Of a stretch of 64,000 nucleotides of DNA, positions 49,190 to 57,985 are shown in pieces. The translations under genes and the position numbers were made by a program. Origin of the DNA: Synergistetes bacterium ADurb.Bin155. GTDB taxonomy: Bacteria > Synergistota > Synergistia > Synergistales > Thermovirgaceae. The DNA lies in NCBI GenBank assembly GCA_002070395.1, contig MWDE01000001.1, positions 62,001-126,000 of the forward strand, read 5' to 3'. Each line of letters opens with the position of its first letter. The stretch's first letter is position 1. The notes beneath the pieces are model-generated. The model saw only the letters and a program-made list of their open reading frames with translations, had not been told where the DNA came from and did not search any database.

Positions 49190-50128
49190 TTGGACAGGAT
49201 CATCGAAAAAGCCCTCGGGGGGGATCATCGGTCCATCGCGAGGCTGATCACCGCCGTGGAAAGCGAGGCGGACAGTTCCAGGAAAATCATGCAAAGCGTT
49301 TACCCCCACACCGGGAAAGCATATTTTATAGGTGTCACGGGAAGCCCCGGCGCTGGGAAAAGCACCTTCCTGGACAAGCTGATATCCTCCATGATGGCTG
49401 CGGGACAAAGCATCGGTGTAATAGCCGTTGACCCCTCCAGTCCCTTTACGGGGGGGGCGGTGCTCGGTGACAGGCTCAGGATGCAGGGACACAGCCTGGA
49501 CCCGGGGGTTTTCATCCGGAGCATGGGCTCCAGGGGATCCCTGGGTGGATTAAGCCGGGGAACCTACGAGGCGGCGCTCATCCTCGACGCTTGCGGCAAG
49601 GATGTGGTTCTGATAGAGACCGTCGGCGTCGGACAGTCGGAGATCGACATCGTCAAGATAGCAGACACCGTCGCTCTGCTCCTCGTTCCAGGCATGGGGG
49701 ACGATATCCAGATAATGAAAGCGGGTATCATGGAGATCGCCGATGTTTTCATCGTGAACAAGGCTGACAGGGATGGCTCGGAAAGGGTTGTACGAGAGGT
49801 CAACATCATGCTCGACCTGCAGAGCGGCAAGGAATGGCGACCTCCGGTGGTCCCCACCATCGCCGAAAGCGGCGAGGGGGTCGAGCTGGCCGCCAGGTCC
49901 CTTTCGGACCACAGGCGCTACCTGGCATCGTCCCCCGAGGGGGAGCGGAGAAAGCGCCGGCGTCATCGCCTGGAAGTGGAGGAAATAGTCAAAAGGGAGA
50001 TCGCCAAGATCGTCGAAAAAACCTGGGACGATCGCATATCCGCCGGCATCCTTGAAGACCTGGAGTATCGCAGGACCGACCCTTACACCGTGGCTGGCGA
50101 TCTTCTTTCAAAAGTGTTATCGGGCTGA
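49190..50128 (+). CDS. meaB: MeaB/ArgK-type G3E GTPase
   Basis: The GTPase chaperone that protects and reloads B12-dependent methylmalonyl-CoA mutase. The 312-residue protein has the P-loop GVTGSPGAGKSTFLDKL, VDPSSPFTGGAVLGDRLRM, ETVGVGQSEIDI and NKADRDG, plus the C-terminal dimerisation helix region. Neither mutase subunit gene is within the window, so the partner must be elsewhere. TTG start; the preceding AAGAAGGGAA serves as binding site. Confidence 0.93.
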   Translation: MDRIIEKALGGDHRSIARLITAVESEADSSRKIMQSVYPHTGKAYFIGVTGSPGAGKSTFLDKLISSMMAAGQSIGVIAVDPSSPFTGGAVLGDRLRMQGHSLDPGVFIRSMGSRGSLGGLSRGTYEAALILDACGKDVVLIETVGVGQSEIDIVKIADTVALLLVPGMGDDIQIMKAGIMEIADVFIVNKADRDGSERVVREVNIMLDLQSGKEWRPPVVPTIAESGEGVELAARSLSDHRRYLASSPEGERRKRRRHRLEVEEIVKREIAKIVEKTWDDRISAGILEDLEYRRTDPYTVAGDLLSKVLSG

Positions 50129-50152
50129 TAGGCCCTGGAACGGTACCAGCCC

Positions 50153-50179
50153 TTTCAACCTGCCCGGGGATGATATGAT
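50153..50179 (+). promoter_or_regulatory. Possible promoter for the rpiB-upp fusion gene
   Basis: TTTCAA and TATGAT are 15 bases apart, with an extended -10 (TGA before TATGAT). Confidence 0.4.
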
Positions 50180-50211
50180 GATAAAGTGATACCATGACAG
50201 GGGGCAATGGA

Positions 50212-51312
50212 ATGCGGATCGCGCTCGGCTCAGACCACGCGGGTTTCAACCTCAAGAGTTGCATTGAAAAGTCTCTCCATGGGTCATCGGTCATAACGGG
50301 AGATTTCGGCGCCAAGGGCCCGGAAAATCCCTTTGATTACCCTGACGCGGCCTTCGACGTAGGATCCAGGGTGGCGAGGAAGGAATATGACCTTGGGATC
50401 CTGGTTTGCGGCACCGGCATCGGGATGTCCATTGCCGCCAACAAGATCCCGGGTATCCGCGCGGCCCTTGCCTACGATGAGGAGACGGGCAAACTCGCCA
50501 GGGAGCATAATGACGCTAACATATTGACCCTTGGCGGAAGGAAGACCGATTGCGAGTCGGGGATCAGGATAGTCAGAGCGTGGCTCTCGGCCGAATTCCA
50601 GGGCTCAAGGCATTCAGACCGGATCAGGAAGATCAGCTCCTTCGAGGAGAGAAGTCCTTCTACTGGAAATGAGCCGGAGGGATCCCCAAGGCTTGTCACT
50701 TTCGACCACCCCCTGATACAGCACAAGATCGGCATCATCAGGAACAAACACACCTCAGTAAAGGTCTTCCGTGAACTTGTACAGGAGATCGCCGGGCTCA
50801 TGGTCTACGAGACCACCAGGAACCTGCCCCTGGAGCCCGTCACTGTAGAGACACCGATAACGACAACCACGGTAAGCTCCATTTCCGGCAAGAAGATCGC
50901 CATCGTTCCGATATTGAGAGCGGGTTTGGGCATGGTCGACGGCATGCTTCAGCTGATACCCAATGCCAAGGTAGGACATATCGGCATATACAGGGACCCT
51001 GGGACGCTGGAGCCCCACGAGTATTATTGCAAGTTGCCCGGGGATATCGGGGAAAGGGATATCATCATCGTCGACCCCATGCTCGCGACTGGGGGGTCCG
51101 CCGTCGCCGCCATCGACCTGGTGAAGAGCAAGGGGGGGACGAAGATCTCCCTCCTCAGCCTTATCGCGGCTCCCGAGGGCGTTTCAAGAGTTCAAGACAA
51201 GCACCCCGATGTGACCATCTTCACCGCCGCCCTGGACAGCCACCTCGATGATCATGGCTACATAGTCCCGGGGTTGGGGGACGCGGGCGACCGCCTTTTC
51301 GGGACCAGGTAG
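50212..51312 (+). CDS. RpiB-Upp fusion: ribose-5-phosphate isomerase B and uracil phosphoribosyltransferase
   Basis: Two complete enzymes in one 366-residue chain. Residues 1 to about 147 are RpiB: GSDHAGF with Asp8-His9, the active cysteine Cys66 in [13 protein letters not shown], and [15 protein letters not shown] linker of about 12 polar residues follows. Residues about 160-366 are Upp: [31 protein letters not shown], the PRPP loop [10 protein letters not shown] and the [17 protein letters not shown] end. RpiB gives ribose 5-phosphate, precursor of PRPP; Upp uses PRPP to salvage uracil. ATG 50212 follows AGGGGG by 7 bases; ATG 50194 has a weaker site. Confidence 0.93.
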   Translation: MRIALGSDHAGFNLKSCIEKSLHGSSVITGDFGAKGPENPFDYPDAAFDVGSRVARKEYDLGILVCGTGIGMSIAANKIPGIRAALAYDEETGKLAREHNDANILTLGGRKTDCESGIRIVRAWLSAEFQGSRHSDRIRKISSFEERSPSTGNEPEGSPRLVTFDHPLIQHKIGIIRNKHTSVKVFRELVQEIAGLMVYETTRNLPLEPVTVETPITTTTVSSISGKKIAIVPILRAGLGMVDGMLQLIPNAKVGHIGIYRDPGTLEPHEYYCKLPGDIGERDIIIVDPMLATGGSAVAAIDLVKSKGGTKISLLSLIAAPEGVSRVQDKHPDVTIFTAALDSHLDDHGYIVPGLGDAGDRLFGTR

Positions 51313-51344
51313 GCTACCCCCGAAGCGTAGGGAGGGTTCTGGGC

Positions 51345-52226
51345 TTGTGGGAAAAACTGGTCCTTTTCCTGGTATTTCTGGTCTGGTCACTGGCGGTGAC
51401 ACCCCTATCGATATTCCTTTCACGGCAGTACGGCATCGTCGACGAACCGGGCGGAAGGAAAAGACACCCGACGACCACACCAAGGGGCGCCGGGGTGGTC
51501 ATCTGGGTGGGTTACCTGCTCTACGCCATCCTCGCTCCCAACCCGGGCGGAGAGGTCAGGCTCATTGCCACCGGGGCGACGGCGGTATTCCTTTTTGGTT
51601 ACATGGATGATATGCACCCCCTTCCCGCCTCGTGGAAGTTGGCGGCCCACCTCGCCGCCGCGGTCACTATCGCCTGGAGCATTCCTGTCCAGCCTGCACT
51701 GAAGGCCGCTGTCATACTTTGGGTCACCGGGACCACCAGTGCCTATAACCTGGTGGACGGTATAAACGGTCTTTCTCTCGCCGTTTTCTCCCTGACGGCT
51801 CTAACGGGTCTTTTTCTCACCGGGGGGTCATGGTGGGCTGTTGCTCTCGGGCTTTCTCTGGGTGTACTGCCCTGGAATTACCCTTTCGCCAGGACCTTCC
51901 TTGGTGATGGTGGAAGCACCCTCCTTGGTTTTCTCTGCGTCTCCCAGTTCGCCAGAGACCTGCCCGCCCTTCTTGAAGGTGAAGGGATCCTGCCCTGGCT
52001 CGCGGCCATGCTCCTCGTCGGGGGTGTGCCCGTGGCGGATACCCTTTATTCCCTCCTTCGGAGGGCGATAAAGGGTATCTCGCCGTTCCAGCCGGACCGG
52101 GGGCATTTCCACCACTTGCTTGTCGACAGGGGGTTGCCCCTTTCGGTGGTCCTGGCTATTCTGGTCTCCCTCCACTCCCTATCACTGTGGATGGCGATCC
52201 TCCTCCTGGGGCGAAGGACGACATGA
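51345..52226 (+). CDS. WecA/MraY-family undecaprenyl-phosphate sugar-1-phosphate transferase
   Basis: An integral membrane enzyme of 293 residues and about ten helices that transfers a sugar-1-phosphate (GlcNAc-1-P for WecA) to undecaprenyl phosphate, starting a surface polymer. All catalytic elements are present: Asp88-Asp89 (GYMDDM), NLVDGINGLS with Asp138, FLGDGGS with Asp188, PVADT with Asp232, and the histidine motif GHFHHLL (254-257). It is shorter than E. coli WecA. TTG start after AGGGAGGG. ATGA overlap with wecB supports joint function. It is a useful contrast to the degenerate copy at 3.0-4.7 kb. Confidence 0.9.
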   Translation: MWEKLVLFLVFLVWSLAVTPLSIFLSRQYGIVDEPGGRKRHPTTTPRGAGVVIWVGYLLYAILAPNPGGEVRLIATGATAVFLFGYMDDMHPLPASWKLAAHLAAAVTIAWSIPVQPALKAAVILWVTGTTSAYNLVDGINGLSLAVFSLTALTGLFLTGGSWWAVALGLSLGVLPWNYPFARTFLGDGGSTLLGFLCVSQFARDLPALLEGEGILPWLAAMLLVGGVPVADTLYSLLRRAIKGISPFQPDRGHFHHLLVDRGLPLSVVLAILVSLHSLSLWMAILLLGRRTT

Positions 52227-53425
52227 CAAAGGAACGAAGGGATATGCCTGGCAAGGGGGTTGTCTGCTGTGTGATCGGGACCCGGCCGGAAGCGATCAAG
52301 ATGGCCCCCGTCATACTTGCGCTTAAGAAGAGCGCCCATCTTTCGCCTTACGTGCTCGCCACGGGTCAGCACAGTCGCATGATGAGGCAGCCCCTCGATT
52401 TCTTCGGCATCGAGCCCGACCGGGACCTGGCTCTCATGAAGGAGGGCCAGAGCCTGGACTATATTACGACCAGGGTACTCGTGGAGGTTGGGGAAGTTTT
52501 GGGGGAAGTAAAGCCCTTTTTTACCCTTGTCCATGGTGATACTACCACGACGATGGCCGCCTCCCTGGCGGCTTTCTACCGTCGGTCCCGGATCGGTCAT
52601 GTCGAGGCTGGCTTGAGAAGCGGGAATGTGAACCTGCCCTTCCCTGAGGAACTGAACAGGATCATCGCCGATCGCGTGGCGGGTTGGTGGTTCGCCCCGA
52701 CGGAAGGCGCAAGGGACAACCTACTCAGGGAGGGGTGCGACCCTTCGAGGGTGGTGAAAACGGGGAACACCGTTATCGATGCGTTGCTCCTCGCCACAGA
52801 GAAGGTATCTACTCCCTCCTACGAACCACTCTCGTCCATACCGCCCTCTGCGCCAGTGATGCTCCTGACGGCTCACAGGAGGGAATCGTGGGGCGAGCCC
52901 CTCAAGGGGATCTGTTCCGCCGTAGCGGGGTTAATTGCGGAGAATCCCGATCTTTGGGCGATAGTCCCCATGCATCGCAACCCGGAGGTCAGGAGGGTCT
53001 TCCGCGAAATACTTTCGCAAGAGGAGAGGGTCATCCTCTGCGAGCCGCTGGACTACCCCGACTTTATCTGGTCGATGAAGAGGAGCGATCTCATCCTCAC
53101 CGATAGCGGGGGGATCCAGGAGGAGACCACCATCCTTGGGACCCCCACGCTGGTCATGAGGGAACTGACCGAACGCCCCGAGGCGATCGAGTTTGGGACC
53201 TCTCTTCTCGTCGGGACTGACCCGGACCGTATTCTGGCCTCCGCGAGAAGAGTTCTCATGGGAAACCGGGAAGGGTTTTCCGGTGCCTCGGCCAAGGGAG
53301 AACTCCCCTTCGGTTCCGGCGGGGCTTCGGAGAAGATCGTCAAGACCATCGAAGAACTCTTTTTGATCGAGGCCCGGCGTGATTCGAGCAGAGGCGGGCC
53401 TGATACAATAGACCCTGAGGAGTGA
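52223..53425 (+). CDS. wecB: UDP-N-acetylglucosamine 2-epimerase (non-hydrolysing)
   Basis: Converts UDP-GlcNAc to UDP-ManNAc. The 400-residue GT-B fold protein has CVIGTRPEAIKMAPVI, VHGDTTTTMAASLAAF, VEAGLRSGN, LTAHRRESWGEPL and TDSGGIQEE, the standard epimerase motifs. The ATG overlaps the WecA-like stop. The product would be a donor for the WecG/TagA-type domain encoded at 3-4.7 kb. A residue stretch rich in Ala/Ser ends the protein. Confidence 0.95.
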   Translation: MTKERRDMPGKGVVCCVIGTRPEAIKMAPVILALKKSAHLSPYVLATGQHSRMMRQPLDFFGIEPDRDLALMKEGQSLDYITTRVLVEVGEVLGEVKPFFTLVHGDTTTTMAASLAAFYRRSRIGHVEAGLRSGNVNLPFPEELNRIIADRVAGWWFAPTEGARDNLLREGCDPSRVVKTGNTVIDALLLATEKVSTPSYEPLSSIPPSAPVMLLTAHRRESWGEPLKGICSAVAGLIAENPDLWAIVPMHRNPEVRRVFREILSQEERVILCEPLDYPDFIWSMKRSDLILTDSGGIQEETTILGTPTLVMRELTERPEAIEFGTSLLVGTDPDRILASARRVLMGNREGFSGASAKGELPFGSGGASEKIVKTIEELFLIEARRDSSRGGPDTIDPEE

Positions 53426-53429
53426 TCTC

Positions 53430-54713
53430 TTGAACTATAAAATGTTGATCCACGGCGGCAAACCCCTAAAGGGATCCATCGATATACAGGGAGCGAAAAA
53501 CGCCGCCCTTCCTGTGATAGCCTCCTCCTTGCTCCTGAGAGACAAAACCCTCCGGCTGCGGAGGGTTCCCAAGCTGCAGGACATCTTCACCATGGCCGAC
53601 CTCCTGAGGCACCTGGGTGCGAGCGTGCACTTCAAGGACAACGAGATGAGCATTTTCGTCCCTGAGGAACTCAACTGGGAGACGCCCAAATCACTGGTCC
53701 GGAAGATGAGAGCCTCTTCCCTTGTCCTGGGTCCCCTCCTGGCCCGGACGAAAAGGGCGATACTTCCCCTTCCCGGCGGGTGTGCCATTGGGAGCAGGCC
53801 CATCGACCTGCATCTTAAGGGGCTCGCGAGGCTGGGTGCGAATATCGACCTGGTCCACGGGGCGGTGCATGCCAGCGCCGAAACATTGAAGGGATCAAAG
53901 ATCTACCTCGATTTTCCCTCCGTCGGGGCCACGGAAAACCTTCTCATGGCGGCGGTCTTCGCCGAAGGTGAGACAGTGATAGAAAACGCCGCCCGTGAAC
54001 CGGAGATCAAGAACCTGATAGAGACGCTTAACCTCATGGGTTGTCCGATAGAAGGGGCCGGCACCGGAACCTTGCACATCCAGGGCATCGGCGACCTCGA
54101 GGGTGGAGAGATAGAGATCATCCCCGATAGGATCGAGGCCAGCACCTACCTGATAGCTGGGGCGGCCACGGGAGGCGACGTGACGGTGTCGCGGGTCATT
54201 CCTGAACATCTTGACGCCATCACGGCCAAACTCGAGGAAGCGGGAGTAGGCATCGAAGCGGATGAGGACAGGGTCAGGGCCTTCCTGAAGGATCCCATGA
54301 AGAGCGTATCCCTGAAGACACTCCCTTACCCCGGTTTTCCTACGGATGTGCAGCCACAGTTCACGGCCCTCATGGCCATCTCCGAGGGGACGAGCATCAT
54401 CCAGGAGGGTGTATTCGAATCCCGTTTCCTCCACGTGAGCGAACTGAAGAGGATGGGTGCCAATATTGAACTCCAGGGGAACACCGCCGTGGTCTCCGGC
54501 GTCCGATCGCTGAATGGGGCCGATGTGAGGGCCACGGACTTGAGAGCAGGAGCGGCCCTAGTCATTGCCGGACTTTCCACGCCGGACGAAACGTCCCTTT
54601 TCGGGCTCGGGCATATTTGGCGGGGTTACGAAAGGATGGATGAAAAGATCAGGAGTCTCGGCGGACAGGTCAAGATCGTCGTGTCCGAGGAGAACGGCGA
54701 CCTCAAATGGTGA
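53430..54713 (+). CDS. murA: UDP-N-acetylglucosamine 1-carboxyvinyltransferase
   Basis: First committed step of peptidoglycan synthesis; adds enolpyruvate to UDP-GlcNAc. The 427-residue EPSP-synthase fold protein has the reactive cysteine in PGGCAIGSRPIDLH, the fosfomycin target, so it is predicted to be fosfomycin-sensitive at that site. GAKNAALPVIASSLL and DRIEASTYLIA are further hallmarks. TTG start after GAGGAGTG; ATG 53442 is an in-frame alternative. A TGATACAAT extended -10-like element at 53401-53409 could give it its own promoter. Confidence 0.96.
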   Translation: MNYKMLIHGGKPLKGSIDIQGAKNAALPVIASSLLLRDKTLRLRRVPKLQDIFTMADLLRHLGASVHFKDNEMSIFVPEELNWETPKSLVRKMRASSLVLGPLLARTKRAILPLPGGCAIGSRPIDLHLKGLARLGANIDLVHGAVHASAETLKGSKIYLDFPSVGATENLLMAAVFAEGETVIENAAREPEIKNLIETLNLMGCPIEGAGTGTLHIQGIGDLEGGEIEIIPDRIEASTYLIAGAATGGDVTVSRVIPEHLDAITAKLEEAGVGIEADEDRVRAFLKDPMKSVSLKTLPYPGFPTDVQPQFTALMAISEGTSIIQEGVFESRFLHVSELKRMGANIELQGNTAVVSGVRSLNGADVRATDLRAGAALVIAGLSTPDETSLFGLGHIWRGYERMDEKIRSLGGQVKIVVSEENGDLKW

Positions 54714-54740
54714 GGGCGATCAAAAAGCGAGGTATGAAAA

Positions 54741-55850
54741 TTGGCATGGCTTAGGGATCTGATCAGGAAGGACCTGTCGGGTGTCGACAAGTACCGTTAC
54801 GGTAAACCGATCAGCGAACTGCAAAGGGAACTGGGGCTGGAAAGGATCGTCCGGTTGAGTTCAAACGAGAACCCATGGCCTCTGCCCGATTCGGTCAAGA
54901 GAGCGATCCAGACCAGCCTGGAGAATGTGAACCGCTACCCCGATCCCCGTTCATACAGGCTCAGGCGCCTCCTGGCACGGAAGTGGGGCGTTTCCACGGG
55001 GGAGATCATTATCGGGGCCGGCACTGAGAGCATCCTTCATTCCCTATTCCATTCCATAATCGCTTTTGGCGACGGGATAGTCTGCCCCGTGCCGACCTAC
55101 CCGCTCTATCGGGTGGCGGCGATAGCTTCCGGGGCCGCCTTCGTGGAAGTACCAGTCCGCGAGGGAGGTACCTGGGAGATAAAGGACATCGTTGACGCTT
55201 GTACGGGAAGGGTCAAGGCCGTAGTCCTGTCCAACCCCAGCAACCCGCTGGGGACGTTCCTGGAAAGGGAAAGGATGCTGAACCTCGCCCATGAGCTGGA
55301 CTCCCGGCAGATCCTGCTGGTCGTCGACGAGGCCTACGCCGAGTACGTGGATGACCCCAATTACCTGTCAGGGATCGAATTGTTCAGGGATATAGGCAGG
55401 GTCGTGATAACCAGAACCTTCTCAAAGATCTATGGCCTGGCCTCCCTTCGTGTAGGTTACGCAATAGCCCCCAAAACAGTGGCCGATGCCTTCGACAAGA
55501 TCCACCCCGTCTTCGAAGTCAGCAGGGTAGGGCAATATGCGGCCCATGCCGCCCTGCTCGAGGCGGAATTCATAAATGGAATCCGGTTGAAGACCATCTC
55601 TGAGAGGAACAGGATCACCCAGAGCCTGTCCGAGATCGGGGTCCACACGGAGCAGACCCGGACGAACTTCATCCTGGTCAAGCATAGGAAGAGCGATGAG
55701 GTCTACGAAGGCCTCTTGCGCGAAGGAGTGATCGTAAGGAAAGCCAGCGACCTGGGGCTGGACGGGTTCTTGAGGGTTACCGTAGGGTTGCCCGAAGAGA
55801 ACGAGTACTTTCTCTCATCAATAAAAAAGGTGCTGGCAAAACTTGGTTGA
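54741..55850 (+). CDS. hisC: Histidinol-phosphate aminotransferase family protein
   Basis: A 369-residue class I/II PLP aminotransferase closest in motif layout to HisC: LSSNENPWPLPDSV, GAGTESILHSLFHS, the VDEAYAEYVDD aspartate and the PLP lysine in TFSKIYGLASLRVGYAIAP. It lies alone, away from any other his gene here, so it might serve another aromatic or general amino-acid transamination. TTG start 7 bases after GAGGT. It overlaps the next gene by 8 bases. Confidence 0.85.
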   Translation: MAWLRDLIRKDLSGVDKYRYGKPISELQRELGLERIVRLSSNENPWPLPDSVKRAIQTSLENVNRYPDPRSYRLRRLLARKWGVSTGEIIIGAGTESILHSLFHSIIAFGDGIVCPVPTYPLYRVAAIASGAAFVEVPVREGGTWEIKDIVDACTGRVKAVVLSNPSNPLGTFLERERMLNLAHELDSRQILLVVDEAYAEYVDDPNYLSGIELFRDIGRVVITRTFSKIYGLASLRVGYAIAPKTVADAFDKIHPVFEVSRVGQYAAHAALLEAEFINGIRLKTISERNRITQSLSEIGVHTEQTRTNFILVKHRKSDEVYEGLLREGVIVRKASDLGLDGFLRVTVGLPEENEYFLSSIKKVLAKLG

Positions 55851-56688
55851 GGGGACCGAAGGGATCCTTCTTGATAAGGTCAGGGTCTACGCCTTCGTGG
55901 GCCCCGCCGGGACGGGGAAGAGCCAAAGGGCTCAGCTGGTGGCCCAGGAGTTCGGTGTGGATTTCATCATTGACGACGGCCTCCTGATACGGAAGGGGCA
56001 GATCGTCCGGGGGAAAAGCGCCAAGACCGAGAAGAATCAAGTCCGGGCCATAAGAAGGGCCCTTTTCGAATACGCTGATCACAGGAGGTCCGTGGCGGAA
56101 TTTCTTTTCTACTCCCAGCCTTGTTCAGTGATGCTCATAGCCACGTCGTCGGGGATGGTGTCCCGTATACTGGGCAACCTCGGCCTGCCACCCCCTGAGA
56201 AGATCACCCGGATCGAGGATGTCTCCTCCCCCCAGGAAATTTCCCGGGCGAAAAAGGAAAGATCCTTTAAGGGACGGCATGTCATTCCCGTCTCCCACAT
56301 ACAGGTCCGTAAACACTTCGCTGGAAAACTGGTGGGAAGGCTAAAGGTCCTTTTCGACAATTCCGACGGCATGGAGGGCGAGAAGACCATCGTGCGCCCG
56401 CCCTTCAAATTCTTCGGCAAGGTCAGCATCGATCCCGAGGCTATCAACCAGATGGTCCGCTTTATCGCCGAAAGGACGACCCAGGTCTCTAAGGTGGCCT
56501 CGGTACAGACCAGGCCAGCCAACGGGGGGGTATCTATCCTGATGGAACTCGGATTCAGACCCGGCCCAAGGTCGATGGTGATTTTGGGAGAGAGCCTCCG
56601 CGACCGTACCTCCCGGGCGGTCTCGGGCATCACAGGATTGGACGTGCACCGGGTGGACATCTCCTTCGTGGGGGTGGATACCCAATGA
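55843..56688 (+). CDS. P-loop ATPase-like protein with a C-terminal Asp23-like domain
   Basis: A 281-residue protein. The N-terminus has a clear Walker A (FVGPAGTGKSQRA, residues 18-30) and looks like a small P-loop domain to about residue 175. The C-terminal part (about 184-279) resembles the Asp23/Gls24 fold: KVSIDPEAINQMVRFIAERT, two strand pairs, and a GITGLDVHRVDISFVGVD ending. Asp23-like proteins are linked to the envelope in Gram-positives. I know no defined function for the combination. Its TTG start overlaps hisC, and its 3' end overlaps the UDG gene, so it is translated with both. Confidence 0.7.
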   Translation: MVEGTEGILLDKVRVYAFVGPAGTGKSQRAQLVAQEFGVDFIIDDGLLIRKGQIVRGKSAKTEKNQVRAIRRALFEYADHRRSVAEFLFYSQPCSVMLIATSSGMVSRILGNLGLPPPEKITRIEDVSSPQEISRAKKERSFKGRHVIPVSHIQVRKHFAGKLVGRLKVLFDNSDGMEGEKTIVRPPFKFFGKVSIDPEAINQMVRFIAERTTQVSKVASVQTRPANGGVSILMELGFRPGPRSMVILGESLRDRTSRAVSGITGLDVHRVDISFVGVDTQ

Positions 56689-57290
56689 TGCCGGAGAGGG
56701 GAGTCCCTCTCGATCACAGGGCCGAAGCCTGGGAGAGACTGACCCGTGCCGTGAACCAGTGTGTGAAGTGCCCCCTGGCTTCGGGGCGGCGAAATGTCGT
56801 CTTTGGTGAGGGCGACAGGCTCTCCCGCCTGCTTTTCGTCGGTGAAGCTCCCGGACTAGAAGAGGACGAACAGGGCATTCCTTTCGTGGGAAAGGCGGGC
56901 CAGCTTTTGAACAGGATCTTTGAGGCTGCCGATATAGACAGGAAGGATATCTTCATAACGAACGTGGTAAAATGCAGACCTCCAGGAAACCGGGTCCCTT
57001 CGATAGAGGAAATGCTCGCCTGCGAGGATTTCCTGAAAGCCCAGATCGCCCTGATAAACCCGTCGATCCTCGTCTGCCTGGGAATGACATCGACCAAGTG
57101 GATACTGAAAACGGGTGAAAGTATATCCAGGGTGCGGGGGAAATGGTTCGACTGGAAGGGCATAAAGGTCATGCCCATGTTCCACCCGAGTTTTCTTCTG
57201 AGAAACCAGTCGAAGAAGAAGGGGAGCCCCAAGGACTTGACGTGGATGGATATCCAGGAGGTAAGGGATCGTTGGCTGGAGTGCCGATAG
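56685..57290 (+). CDS. Family 4 uracil-DNA glycosylase (Fe-S)
   Basis: Removes uracil from DNA. The 201-residue protein has GEAPGLEEDEQGIPFVGKAG (active-site motif A) and the late MFHPSFLLR motif. The four iron-sulfur cysteines expected for family 4 are visible: Cys26 and Cys29 (CVKCPL), Cys97 (KCRPP) and Cys113; the last two are 16 residues apart, the spacing of the Thermus enzyme. ATG overlaps the previous stop (ATGA). Confidence 0.93.
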   Translation: MMPERGVPLDHRAEAWERLTRAVNQCVKCPLASGRRNVVFGEGDRLSRLLFVGEAPGLEEDEQGIPFVGKAGQLLNRIFEAADIDRKDIFITNVVKCRPPGNRVPSIEEMLACEDFLKAQIALINPSILVCLGMTSTKWILKTGESISRVRGKWFDWKGIKVMPMFHPSFLLRNQSKKKGSPKDLTWMDIQEVRDRWLECR

Positions 57291-57985
57291 AAAGAAAGGC
57301 CGAAACACCTTCCCACGTGGCGATCATAATGGATGGTAACGGCCGTTGGGCCCTCAAGAAGGGGCTCCCGCGGCTTGCCGGTCACCGCGAGGGGGCCAAG
57401 GCCGTGGAAAGGATCATACGCGCGGCCGCTTCCACTCCAGGCCTGGATTACCTGTCCCTTTTCGCCTTTTCCACGGAAAACTGGAGACGACCCCGGGCGG
57501 AGGTCGAGGGCCTCCTTTCGCTGCTGAAGACCTACCTGAGGTCCAAGCGAGACGAACTGGTCGAGAATAGGGTAAGGATGGTCTTCTCGGGCAGGATCGA
57601 CCAACTAGCCGAGGATCTCCAGGATGAGATCGCCCTTTTCGAGAAAGCCACAGCCCGTGGGGATCAACTCACGGTAGTGGTATGCCTGAATTACGGTGGC
57701 AGGCAGGAGATAGTCGATGGGGTCAACAGGCTGCTGCGAAAGGGTTTTGCCGGGGAAGTCACCGAGGAATTGATCTCGGCCAACCTCTACCGGCCCGGTA
57801 TCCCTGACCCGGACCTGGTGATCAGGACAAGCGGAGAGGTGAGGATAAGCAACTTCCTGCTATGGGGATCGGCTTACGCGGAATTCTTCTTCACCGACAC
57901 TCTTTGGCCCGATTTCGGCGAGGAAGATCTTAAAAAAGCACTGGATCATTATTCCCTCAGGGAGCGAAGATATGGAGCGGGTTAA
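57272..57985 (+). CDS. uppS: Undecaprenyl diphosphate synthase
   Basis: Builds the C55 lipid carrier from FPP and IPP for wall and polysaccharide synthesis. The 237-residue cis-prenyltransferase has the catalytic aspartate in IIMDGNGRWALKKG, FSTENWRRP and DLVIRTSGEVRISNFLLW. The TTG 57272 is chosen for the AGGAGG site 10 bases upstream; GTG 57281 is a close alternative, and the open frame further upstream lies inside the UDG gene. It overlaps UDG by 19 bases and cdsA by 14. Confidence 0.95.
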   Translation: MAGVPIERKAETPSHVAIIMDGNGRWALKKGLPRLAGHREGAKAVERIIRAAASTPGLDYLSLFAFSTENWRRPRAEVEGLLSLLKTYLRSKRDELVENRVRMVFSGRIDQLAEDLQDEIALFEKATARGDQLTVVVCLNYGGRQEIVDGVNRLLRKGFAGEVTEELISANLYRPGIPDPDLVIRTSGEVRISNFLLWGSAYAEFFFTDTLWPDFGEEDLKKALDHYSLRERRYGAG

